Assembly (NCBI RefSeq): GCF_958979055.1
Contig: NC_084899.1
Coordinates: 23,751,501 to 23,815,500, forward strand
From: Alnus glutinosa
Lineage: Eukaryota > Streptophyta > Magnoliopsida > Fagales > Betulaceae
Length of the DNA stretch: 64,000 nucleotides
Direction of reading: 5' to 3'
How positions within the stretch are numbered: position 1 is the stretch's first letter; every line of letters begins with the position of its first letter. Shown here piece after piece: positions 1-10,700 of this stretch. The translations under genes were made by a program, and so were the position numbers. A model generated the notes under the pieces. That model did not search any database. It saw only the letters and a list, made by a program, of their open reading frames with translations, and was not told where the DNA came from.

Positions 1-2627
1 AAACATTATTGAAAATTGAAGATTTTTATTTTATTTTATTTTTTATTTTTTTTAAGTTTCATTACTACCGGTTATTATGAATTTGTGATATTTTTTTAGC
101 AAAACATTATTATGCAGGGCTGTTTTTTAGAGGGTGTCATTTTATTTTTTATTTAAAAAAGAATTATAATGTGAGATACAAATGAAAATAGTTTTGAGTT
201 TTTTTTTTTTTTTAATATTTATTTTGTAAAAAAATAAAACAAAAAGAAGAATGAAAAAGTGTTATTAAACAAAGTCAAATTTTAGAATAAGTAACACAAA
301 TTAAATTGTATTATTTTAGTTATTTATTATATTTAACATATTTAATTAACTATATCTCATTTAATGATAAATATTCAAATAAAAAAAATCTAAAATATTT
401 AATTTAAAATAATAGTAACTCTACAAAATCATTAATTAATCAGGATCTCCTTAAATTTGTTGGGGTACCCTTGTAAAACAGGTTGGTGCGGGGATCATCT
501 ATTATGAGATATAAGGCTTCTTGCCCTGCACATGTCTTATTCAAGTTGCATTAAATTAGAACAACAAAATTCATGAAATGTCAATTCATTGTTAGATTGG
601 ATTTTTTTTTTTTTTTTTTTTTTTCTTTTTGTTATTAGGCTGTTCGAATTTCAAAATAATTCAGGCAATTTATTTTTATTTATTTTTTTATTTTTTTAAA
701 AAAGAGTTAACGGACTCACATACACAAATAAGCCCCAATTCATAAACTTAGGAGGACAAACGGCCCTACAACCCATGTTTGAGGATCCTCATCCTCTGTC
801 GTTAACATTGATAAGGATCCACGTCAATTATTTTTCAAAATTATTAGTAATTTAGATAAATAATATAAAAAATTTATATAACACTCATCTATTTAAATAA
901 ATTTTTGATTGTTTAGTCACGGCAGATGAATCGTTAATGAGATCTCTCAGAGTATCTGCCCAAGCAAATTGGGCAGATAATTGTTATAGATGTCAATTCC
1001 GTTAATATGACTGTTACTAAAATATCTGAAGAGGTATAAACGATGTCGTATTACCTGGTTACTTTATTATCCATTCCGAGCTGAGCCTGAACTCTGCAGC
1101 GAGCTAATCTCGTCTCCCTCGTAATCCCATTTCACTACGCCAAGTTTCCGTTGCGATTTTAAATAATTTAATGCATTTCCTGTAAAACCTAACCAGCCTT
1201 TGCAAACCACAGGTATTTAGTAAATTTGGGGTTCTTTTACTTTTCTCCTTCTTCTTCTTCTTTCTCAGCTGCCAGGCGAAATTGCATTTCATTTTGCACT
1301 TTTCGATTTTTTATTTATTTATTGTGAAAAATGCTTCTGGGTAGTATAAAAGAGAAAACTTGGCAAATCATTCTCACTCACAGTCTGTGTGAATGAGTGA
1401 GTGAGTGGCTGGCTTTGGGTAGTTCTAGTTGAGATTAAAGTTGTAATTTTTGATATTTTGATTATCTTCTCGTATATAAATTTGATAAAGGTCACCAAGA
1501 CATAGGCAATATGGGTGAATTTTTGTTTTGTTTTTCTTCTTTGGTTACAATTGGTATGTTCTTCTTATTATTGCTTCTTGGTATGTATGAACTTCCATCT
1601 GGGTGCTTGGTGGCTGGCTTTGCCTAGTTCTAGTTGAGATTAAAGTTGCAAATTTTTGATATTTTGGTTATGTTTTGTGTATAAATTTGATAAAGGTTAC
1701 CAAGATATTATTCAATATAGGTGACTTTTCTTTTTTTTCTTTGGTTAAAATTGGTATGTTCTTCTTATTATTGCTTCTTGTTCTTGATACGTATGAACGT
1801 TTTTTTTTTTGGATGAAATATGTATGAACTTCCATCTGGGTGCTTACTATCATACCATTGTGTTTTTTTTTTTTTTTTTTTTTTTGGGTCTTTGAGCATT
1901 TTGGAGGTTAGGACTCCTATGTGCACCCCACATTTTCTTGACCCTTCTGCTTTCCCTTCCATTAGAATTGAAGCGTTGGTAGTGCCATGATTTTCATAAT
2001 GTTTGCAGATTGGCTCTATACTCCTCCAATAACCTTTTGTGGATACTAAATTCTCCAATTTAGAAATGGCCGAGGAAATAATTGTTACATCGAGTTATAT
2101 ACATCTGTTGGAAGTTGCCAGAGGTGCGGCTTTTGCTTTTAGTTGATGAATTTGGGTATTAGAAAACAGGAATATGCTCAGAAAATAAGTCAATAACTAA
2201 ATAAATGGATCCGGAAAACTCTGAACTAAATAATATTTAGGAGTTTTAAGAATTCCAATCTGCAATTGCCTTAGAGAATTTTCATCAAAAAAAAAATAAT
2301 TGCCTTAGAGAATCTAGAAGATCAGCTTGAAGATTATTTCTAAGTATTTGTCCGATTATTTAAACTTTTGATAAGAATCCAAAGAAGTGGGTAATTAGCA
2401 GGCGAAGGTGGAGACTTGAATGTATGTTTACTTTAGACTGATATTTGAACGTCCAGACCATTAAAAATGTAAGAAAGGTGGTCTCGTCCTTTACTTTCCA
2501 ACTAATAACTAGCATTTTAAACATGGATACTTGAATCTTTTTCCATTCATAGCTTCTGGGTCTGTAATTCTCTTTCCTAACTTCAATTTGCCATTGCTGA
2601 ATTCTGTCCAATTTTTCCTCAGTGGGG
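1..2627. other. Upstream spacer of the MRL7-type gene
   Basis: AT-rich sequence with several long T or A runs (near 200, 600 and 1860) and no coding exon that I can support. Bases 1080-1310 are less AT-rich and pyrimidine-rich and could hold the transcription start or a leader exon of the downstream gene, but no splice chain can be proved from the sequence. A tandem duplication (1405-1848) occupies the middle. Confidence 0.5.
1405..1848. repeat. Tandem duplication, about 205-bp unit
   Basis: Two diverged copies lie in direct order, one from 1405 to 1609 and one from 1610 to about 1848. Both begin with gtggctggcttt, share agttctagttgagattaaag and ttcttcttattattgcttct, and end with acttccatctgggtgctt. 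The second copy carries an extra poly-T interruption near 1801. The unit lies about 0.8-1.2 kb upstream of the MRL7-type start codon. Confidence 0.85.
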
Positions 2628-4884
2628 ATGGAGAAAATGTTGTTCCTTCAAGTGTCTACCATGCCAAAATCCTTCTCTCCTTTGTGTGCAGCAAACATTG
2701 ACCTTACTTTGCACCCTTCTACATCGTTTTGTTTTCGAAATCCTACTTCGAGGCCTTCTTCTTGTTCATGCTTCATCTTGTCCTCTCCTGTACAGAGCAG
2801 TCGCATCCTAAAACCGGTTCTGTGTGTTCCAAGGAAGTCTGATTCAATATCTGACCCTGAGCCCAACTCCAACCCTAAAGCAAAACCTAAGAAAAGAAGT
2901 CACCGCCTGAAATCTGAAGCTCCCCAAAACGATGATGATGAAAATTCTGGTAAGACTAGGATCTTCCCAACAACAATCCCAAGGAAGCCAAGGCGTGGTC
3001 GTAGGAGTGAAGCAGCTGCAGTTGAGGATTTTGTGCGCGACTCACTTGAACAGACATTTGCATCAATCAGAGAGCAGAATTCAGAAGTATTCGAGAATAA
3101 GGAAAATATACTGAAGGAAAGAGTTGATGACAACAAGATTGATGCTGACAGCAGTGAAGATGATGATGATGAAAACAAGAGTGAGGATGGTGTTGGTGGT
3201 AATGGAAGAGGAAAGAAGATGGTGGTTGAGGAGGAAAGCCCAAGTTGGCCACTTGATGCTGATGTGGGGTGGGGAATTAGAGCATCAGAGTATTTTGAGC
3301 AGCACCCGATCAAGAATGCTGCAGGGGAAGATGGTGTTGAGATTGACTGGGAAGGAGAGATCGATGATAACTGGGTGAAGGAGATCAATTGTCTGGAGTG
3401 GGAGAGCTTTGCTTTTCATCCAAGCCCACTTATTGTTTTTGTTTTTGAAAGATACAACAGGTAATTTTTGGTGAAGGTTTTTGCTAAATGCTTGAACTAG
3501 CAGTGTTATTAATCTTAATTTAGTAAAATTTTCATATTGCATACCTGTATTGTGCTATATGACTGTTTGCTCGTTTTGAATGCAGCATTAGTTATAGTTT
3601 AATGAGGGAGGGATTTGGATAAGGAAAAGGTTTTCTGGGTTTAGTGCATTATGTATATGCTTATAACATCTGTTCATCTATGTGGCAATTTTCTGTGGTT
3701 TTATCAAAAGACAGCTGGTGGAAAATGTTGATTTTATTTGATAAGCAACATGTTGATCAAGGAAGTAACACTTAAATAATGTAGAAGTGGGAAGGTCTGT
3801 ATCACTGTTTATTTGGTAGAAAAGTACTGCATTTGTGTGTATGAGAATAATGAACGTCTAAGATTTAAACAAATGTAATACAAATTCCCTGTTTCAATCT
3901 AATTATTGTCATAGGTCACAATTTGTCTTTCTGTTCACAGGGCAACTGATAACTGGAAGGCTTTGAAAGAGCTAGAAAAGGCACTTAAGGTGTATTGGAG
4001 TGCTAAAGATCGGTTGCCTCCGCGGGTATATCAAACTTCTCATTTGCCCTTCTGAATTTTCTTAAAGTTCTACCTGTTTCATTTTCTATGATCTGCGGAT
4101 AAGTGTTGCCATATATCTTGCTGACCCTTCATTTGGTTGCTGAGAAATGAAGGAATTCGGGAGACAAATGACTTTTTTGATCTGTGGATACCGTTGCATA
4201 TCTCGCTGACCCTTCATTTGGTTGCTGAGAGATGAAGGAATTTGGGAGACAAATGACTTTTTGAGCACTAAATTTTCTAATGCTTCTCTTATAATATTGA
4301 GTCCACTGTCCACATATTTTTGAGCACTAAAGAGCAGAAGCATCTGAACTAATTTCAACTGAATAATTAATCCACATAGCGCTTCTTTAGGCCCTGAGTG
4401 CTGAAATTTCTAAATTCAGAATTTTTACTTGTATCCTTTCCTACATTTTCTGGTGACCAATCTGATTGAAATTTCTCAAAATGTTTTTTTCCATGTGTAT
4501 TCGATGATCGGAATGCTCTGGAATTGCCTGATAACAGTCAGTAAAGATAGACACCAATATTGAGAGAGATTTGGCATATGCCCTTAAAGCTAGGGAGTGC
4601 CCGCAAATTTTGTTTTTACGGGGAAACAGGATCTTATACAGGGAGAAAGGTGAGCTTATGACTTCTGCTCTTTATAATGTTAAGAAGCACGATTTTGTTC
4701 AGATTCTTCTTCTGAATGGGTGTGTTGAAGCTCTGTTCAGGGCCTTCAGGCCATAATTCTATATATTATATGTGCCTTTGCAGAGTTTCGGACAGCAGAT
4801 GAGTTGGTCCAAATGATTGCACATTTCTACTATAATGCAAAGATGCCTTCATGGATCGATGTTGCAGCTTTATCTCCACCTTAG
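2628..4884 (+). CDS. MRL7: Chloroplast thioredoxin-like fold protein, MRL7/SVR4/ECB1 type
   Basis: Four exons: 2628-3460, 3941-4025, 4538-4649 and 4784-4884. They join in frame into 376 aa, all with GT..AG borders. The N-terminus is Ser/Thr/Pro-rich like a transit peptide, then comes a basic and acidic low-complexity stretch (residues about 85-200, with a run of Asp/Glu). The conserved C-terminal region starts near residue 205 with [13 protein letters not shown] and includes [36 protein letters not shown] and the end [18 protein letters not shown]. This matches my recollection of Arabidopsis MRL7 (SVR4/ECB1), a nucleoid-associated plastid protein needed for plastid-encoded polymerase activity and chloroplast development. 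The fold is thioredoxin-like but I see no CxxC redox motif, as expected for this family, so a structural or regulatory role is likelier than disulfide exchange. Start chosen at the first in-frame ATG (2628); 2637 and 2661 are alternatives. Confidence 0.9.
4090..4264. repeat. 89-bp tandem duplication in intron 2 of the MRL7-type gene
   Basis: Units run from 4090 to 4178 and from 4179 to about 4264. They share gctgacccttcatttggttg and gggagacaaatgacttttt with scattered differences. The unit sits wholly inside the intron between exons 2 and 3 and does not touch splice sites. Confidence 0.85.
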
Positions 4885-5320
4885 TAATGTCATCATAGGT
4901 ACTTACTACAAATATAAGGCTCCTTTGTTAATGGATTTTAGATGATTTTTATTTTTTTTATAAGTGTTCTGATGTGACATAAAATTTTGAGTTTGTTAAT
5001 GTTTTTGTATTGAAAAGAGAAAACTAAAGGGAGAATGAAGAAATGTTATCAAGCAAAGCCTATGTTTCTCTTGCATTTTCATTGTTGTTCAACTTGTTCT
5101 TAACATCTGCCTTTACAACTTTATTCTTCCTTCTAATACTATCAAGCTATAGTTTAGATTTATGCCAAGCAGGGTTAAAATAGTTTTGAAAGCAGTTTTC
5201 TGTTTTCAAACTAGAAACACTTTTTTTCAACATCATTAACAAACAATTCAAAACACAATACTTTTCAAATATGAATCCTACCAAAAAAATATTTCTCACG
5301 ACAAAACATTTTTTCAAATC

Positions 5321-5351
<31 letters not shown>

Positions 5352-5695
5352 TATTAAAATCATTATCAAACCTACTTAAATGTGAATGATGTTTTTGTGT
5401 CTTTATTCCAATCCATTAATTTTTATTTTTAGCAAAACAACTTACTTCTGTAAGGAATGTATCTTCCTGGTAATCAGTGGTATATGATGGACCTGTAAAG
5501 GATTTATAAAGATAAAGAGTATAATGAGATAATTCAAACCAGACAATTATAAACATAATATCCCACCAACCTTAATCAAATATTAATGATTCTCTTCCTT
5601 TTCATTTAAATTAAATGTACTGGTTACCATATGATACATACTTTACCCACTGTAACCAAAAATTCATGGACACACTTTCCCCTATGACACATACC

Positions 5696-5812
5696 CGATC
5701 CTATCTCAATGGGAAGTTGATGAGTTGATCTGCTTACACGTCTTCCTTTTACTGCTATGTTAAGAGTTACTCTATGTATTGCTTGACGTAAATCAGATGG
5801 TTGATTCGTTTC
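5696..5812 (-). pseudogene. rps7: Nuclear insertion of plastid rps7 (NUPT fragment)
   Basis: On the minus strand this stretch translates to [16 protein letters not shown], then [15 protein letters not shown] and PIEIGS. That follows the middle of plastid ribosomal protein S7 as I recall it (LRQAIRGVT, DIAVKARRV, STHQVPIEIGS). Similarity stops abruptly on both sides: there is no start, no C-terminal half and no neighbouring plastid gene. Plastid S7 is highly conserved, so the many changes point to an old, unselected insertion. It is a fragment of about 39 codons and is not expected to be functional. Confidence 0.8.
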
Positions 5813-6089
5813 TATTTTTAAAATTCCTGTAATCACACAATCACCCTTTTTTTTAATATTAATTTTATTATTATTATTTTTTAAAAAGAGTGTTCTATTT
5901 AGGTTTTTTCAAAGTAAATAGATGTATTCTATAAAACATGTTTTTGGTCAAATCAAAACATCTCTAAAAACACTTTCTTTTTCTTTTAAGTCGCATCAAA
6001 AGGCTTTCCCATATCAAAAACAAAAAACACTAATACAAATGCAACATAGCCCCAAATTTTTCCTTTTCTATGAACAGGCTTGGGAACAT

Positions 6090-6904
6090 TGGGGGTGTAA
6101 ATCGCACTATATGGGCGGATAACATCATTATTCCGCATCTGCATCCGCATTATGTGGAGAGTGAATTGAAGGGTGAGTGGAATCATAACCACACAGGAGT
6201 GGACGATTTTTTTGTACTAACCTCCTGTCATATCCGCTTTGTATTTTTGGCTTCTATTTTTTTTTTTTTTTTGACTATGGACTTAATTTATAAGAGCCTT
6301 TTTTCTTTTTTAAGCTTTTTTAGATTGGTTTAATCCAATTTTTGAACTAAATATACTTGTTAATTGTAATATAAAAATCCAAATTGAATTGTAAACATTG
6401 GGCAATCAAGTATTTATCATCTGAGTTCTAATCTGAAAAAAATTCATTTATTTATAATCTTTGGACAATACAAATAAATAGAAAAAAACTACAAAATACA
6501 ATTGAATTGAATTGAATTATATTACTGGGAAAAAAAAAATTAAAATGAATCGACTCCGATTGCTTTGAAATAGTGTCCATAGCTCAATAGTTGACATACA
6601 ATGTCAATTTAATGTTTTAGTAATATTTCAAACTACCAAACATCATCATTTTGGGATTAAAATTCGAAACAATGTTATTTTATATGGCAAGAGTTATATA
6701 TATATATATAGGTAGGCGGAGACGAATAATATCCCCCTCCCCCTATCCATATTTTCTGCCGCTTTCGCTATCTACTTGCATATGTGTAGATAGTGGATAT
6801 AATGTAGGCTCGTCCGAGGTTAGGGATTGAAAATTCGCCATAACCCTTACAATTGGGTGGATGGCAGATGCATGGCGGTTTATAACCGCTCACCTGAACA
6901 CCCT
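6090..6904. mobile_element. Possible hAT-like non-autonomous element
   Basis: The left end reads gggggtgtaaatcgc and the right end gcggtttataaccgctcacc then tgaacaccc. The ends show short inverted similarity (GGGTGT against ACACCC) and subterminal gcggat/gcggtt motifs in opposite orientation, like plant hAT-derived elements. No transposase is present and I could not define a clean target duplication. Confidence 0.3.
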
Positions 6905-6962
6905 TATAATTTCCTCTAATATTTTTTTGAGCTAAAATTCTTAAGAAAGAGGAAAACGATTA

Positions 6963-7420
6963 ATGATCCGTTTGTTTTGGCGTAAAATGTTTTCGGCATT
7001 TTTTGGTGTTTGGTTTTGGCGAAAATAATGGTCAATGAAAATTATTTTCTGTTTGACTGTAAAATCTTCTTTAATTTTTGAAAAACGATTTAGTAAATCT
7101 TTTTTTGGATTTAAATTCTTTATTCTTGCACACATGTTTTTGGAAATTCGACACCGCCGGGCACTGGAGTTTGTTGGTAACCCGACTCTACAGCAGAAAC
7201 TTCACGAATTTTAGTATTGGATTGCTGGAATCCGGTGGACTAGATTATGGCAAACAAGATTCCGGCTAGTTTGGTTGGAATTCGACGACGATGGCCGGAC
7301 GTCGCCGGTTGCCGAATTTCGTTTTACGCCATTAGTAATTTTTTCGTACAAGCCAAACTCTAAAAAATATTTTCAGGAAAATTATCGTCGAAAATATTTT
7401 ACGTCGAAACAAACAGAAAA
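6963..7420. mobile_element. TIR element with CCGG-rich core, copy 1
   Basis: The left end reads atgatccgtttgtttt followed by ggcgtaaaatgtttt, and the right end reads aaaatattttacgtcgaaac then aaacag, its inverse. Subterminal gtgtttggttttggcgaaaa and an interior rich in ccgg/ggcc (7150-7310) match the copies at 11259, 18853 and 49948. No coding capacity. It ends about 285 bp before the succinyl-CoA ligase start codon, so it abuts or forms part of that promoter. Confidence 0.7.
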
Positions 7421-7529
7421 CAAGATAAAAAAGAAAAAAGAAAAAAGAAAAAAGAAAAAAATAAAAGAAATAAAGGGGGCAAAGTTGACAAATAAGAAAA
7501 ATTGTGGGTAAAAAATGAAACAAAATAGA

Positions 7530-7705
7530 TTTTAATATCTAGGGTCCCGTTTCGCTCCCACTTTGACCGGATCACACTCCGCCTCCGGCAAGCACCTCTC
7601 TTTCCCTCTCTCTCGCTCTCTACTGGGTTTGAGAGCTTGCGGTCTAGGTTTTCGCGCCGACCTCTCTGAATCTCTCTGTGGCCGTTTTGCATAAGTCTTG
7701 GAAGA
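7530..7705 (+). promoter_or_regulatory. Probable 5' leader of the succinyl-CoA ligase gene
   Basis: Just after the TIR element the sequence becomes more GC-rich and CT-rich (tctctttccctctctctcgc) up to the start codon at 7706, as is typical of plant 5' UTRs. No clear TATA box is visible, which is common for housekeeping genes. The transcription start is not determinable here. Confidence 0.4.
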
Positions 7706-10700
7706 ATGGTGAGAGGATTGCTCAGCAAGCTCGTCTCTAGTTCTCTCTCCGTCGCCGGAAAATGGCAGCAACAGCAGCTCCGCCGCCTCAACATTCACGA
7801 GTATCAGGTCCCCCTCTCTCTCTCTCTCACACACACACACACGCACGCACGCACATGTATATGTAATATGTGTATATATATATGTACTCATTGGAATAAG
7901 ATTGATTTTTTATTTTCTTTTGCTGTTTGGTTCTTGATAAAATCATGGAAAATAAAATAAAAAAGAACTTGTGTTTTTATGGCTTATGTTGTTATGGTTT
8001 CATAAACAATTTTGAGAATTCATTTTACCGATCTAGGGCGTTTATTGGGGCCAAGTTGCCAACTGAGGGAAGGATTTTTCTCTCTCTATTTTTTTTTGTT
8101 TATGCGTTCCGGCGTTTTCTCGGCAACCAAACAGTGTGTATTTCTGTTTATATTTTCACGAAATATTTGTGCTTTTGGTGAAAAACATGTGGGTATTGTG
8201 CTGGTTCAGTCACGTGATTTTGCGGGATTGCGAATTGGTTCGGAAACGTTGATTGGACGTGGCGATTAACCCTTTTTTTTTCTCCGGTTGAAATCAGGGG
8301 GCCGAGTTGATGGGCAAGTACGGGATCAATGTTCCAAAAGGTGTGGCCGCTTCTTCTGTTGATGAAGTCAGGAAGGCGATTCATGATGTATTTCCCAATG
8401 AAAGCGAGGTAATTGTTTGTATTCAAGGCATTACCGTGTTCTTTTATTTCAAGAAGAGAATGACTTATTTTTGGTCGATGTGAAAACTGAGGAGATGAAT
8501 GGAAAGTATCACTTTGCCTCCTACGTTTATATTATTTGTTTTAGAAGAGAAAAAATGAAGTTGTGCAATCTAGTTGTATTTGGCCCAAATCTTTGTGTTA
8601 TTGGGATCTGAATGATAAACAGATGGAAGTTTAAAATTTTCTTTCCTGTCATTTTTGTACATCTTAGCAAGAGAGGAACGCTAACTTTGATTTTATGATA
8701 CAGTTGGTGGTCAAAAGCCAAATTTTGGCAGGTGGGAGAGGCTTGGGAACCTTTAAAAGTGGTCTTAAGGGTGGAGTTCATATTGTTAAGGCTGATCAGG
8801 TTGAAGATATAGCTGGTACTGAAGATTGTTTCTTTTTTTCCTCAAGAGTGTGGTTTAATTTGTTTTTCTTTGTTTAGCTTGCATGTAATCTCTTTTATTG
8901 TCGATTTGTCCCTCTAGTAGGGATCTAGTACTGCATGCCTACATGGTAATATTCTAGTTCTGCTGCATGTCTATTCTTGGCCCTTGTCTATAACAAGATG
9001 GGGTTTATCTCTGTTATACATACCCAATACCATACCCCGCCTAATAAAATGTATCATTGACAAATTCAGTCTGAAATTATTGGGATTGGTTTGGTTTGGT
9101 TTCATTTTTCAAATATTGACAGATTCTTTATTATAAACATATATTTTTCCATGTCTGTGACAGTTGAGCAAACTCAAATGATCAAATCCCTACTAGCAAA
9201 CCAGTCTGGCTTAATGTTATATGAAGTACATGTAAAATTTAATGAGCTATTTTAAGGATAAACTTTTTGCATAGAATGAACTCTAAAGGGCCAACATGGT
9301 TAGCCTATTCACTGTATTAAAGCCAATTGCTGGCTTATTTCATTTTCCGTGTAAAAAGAGAAGCAAGTTTGTATCTTTATGTAGGTATGCTTCCCTGTCT
9401 AAGACGATGTGGGATTGCATCCCCTCTTCTATGGGAACAATAACCCTCCGTTCATGCTGGAATGGTCGAATGTATTATTGGTTTGTTTCCTTGTGCTGGG
9501 TCAGTGAACTTTAATCTACCTGGAACAGTTAATATTTGTTTTCATACTACTTCAATTCTGGTCCCGTTCTAGGCCCCAACATATTAAGCCAAACCAACGT
9601 AGGATGCTTAAATTGGTTCTACTTTTGGATTGATCCATCTCAAGCTACTTTGGAGGACTATAAGTTTGCAATTGCTGCTTGTGGGTAAAGTTTATTTCAA
9701 TATATGGGTATCTTATCTTCAAATGTGCACAACTGGGAACTTCAATACATCTTAAGTTTGTTCTATAAGAATGCCAATGGTCTTTTGCCAAATGGCAACT
9801 CCTCCTCCCCTAAGTAAGGGAATAGGGTAAGGTCACAAGTTCAATCTTGTTGGGTGTGCTGGCTGTATTTATGTGTTTTGTATGATTTGTAAGTTTTCAT
9901 TTTGTTAAACTTAAGCCTTTTTATAGCATTCTCCCCTATTTTGATTTCACAATTTTATTGTATTCAGGGAAGATGCTTGGGCAGATACTTGTTACCAAAC
10001 AAACTGGTCCCCAAGGCAAAGTTGTCAGCAAGGTCAGGCATTTTTAATTCAGTCTATTTGGGATTATAAATTCTTATAGCGCTGCCAGCTTCATTTTATG
10101 ACTAGTTTTGTTTCTGTTCTTTTGTTGCCAATATTTTTGTGTTCAAGTTGAACTTGGGCATCAATATGTAACTTGATTTAGGCCAATGAGCTTTAGCTCA
10201 AATGGCACCTCCCCCTGCTATAGGAAGAGGGTGGAGGGTGAGATAGATTCAAGGCCTACTGGGGTGTGTGTATAACTTACCAATCGGAATATATGTTTGT
10301 CTTTGTATATTTCTTTTGTCTTGGTTCCCTTCATGGAAACTCTCAGTATGCTTTGCTATCTAGTGCTTATTTGAGGTACAGTTTCTTTATTTTTCCTTAT
10401 ACAGGTGTACTTGTGTGAAAAATTATCACTTGTCAATGAGATGTACTTTGCTATCACTCTGGATCGTAAAACTGCTGGGCCGGTATGCTCTCAAATTTAG
10501 CGTCTAATCTTTTTATTTGATGTGAACGATTAGTTTTATTTTCTTTGTCAACACGTTCAGACATTCTATCCTTATTTCTGGTTAGGCATAATAGTCCTAA
10601 ATCCAATATGCTTTTGCATATCTTTTTTCCCCAGCTTATAATTGCCTGTAGAAAGGGAGGAACCAGCATTGAAGACCTTGCAGAGAAATTTCCTGATATG

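Larger units (their letters stand above)
4885..6962. other. Spacer between the MRL7-type and succinyl-CoA ligase genes
   Basis: AT-rich spacer with a long A-run (5320-5349), a plastid rps7 fragment (5696-5812) and a possible non-autonomous element (about 6090-6904). No gene seen. The first part (4885-5000) is presumably the 3' UTR of the MRL7-type gene. Confidence 0.5.

Noticed and set aside
2900-3388. 162-codon minus-strand frame
   Set aside because: Antisense to MRL7 exon 1, Ser-rich because the sense strand is Asp/Glu-rich.
7399-7891. Minus-strand frames of 119-131 codons before the ligase gene
   Set aside because: They are antisense to the ligase leader and exon 1 and to a CT-rich tract.
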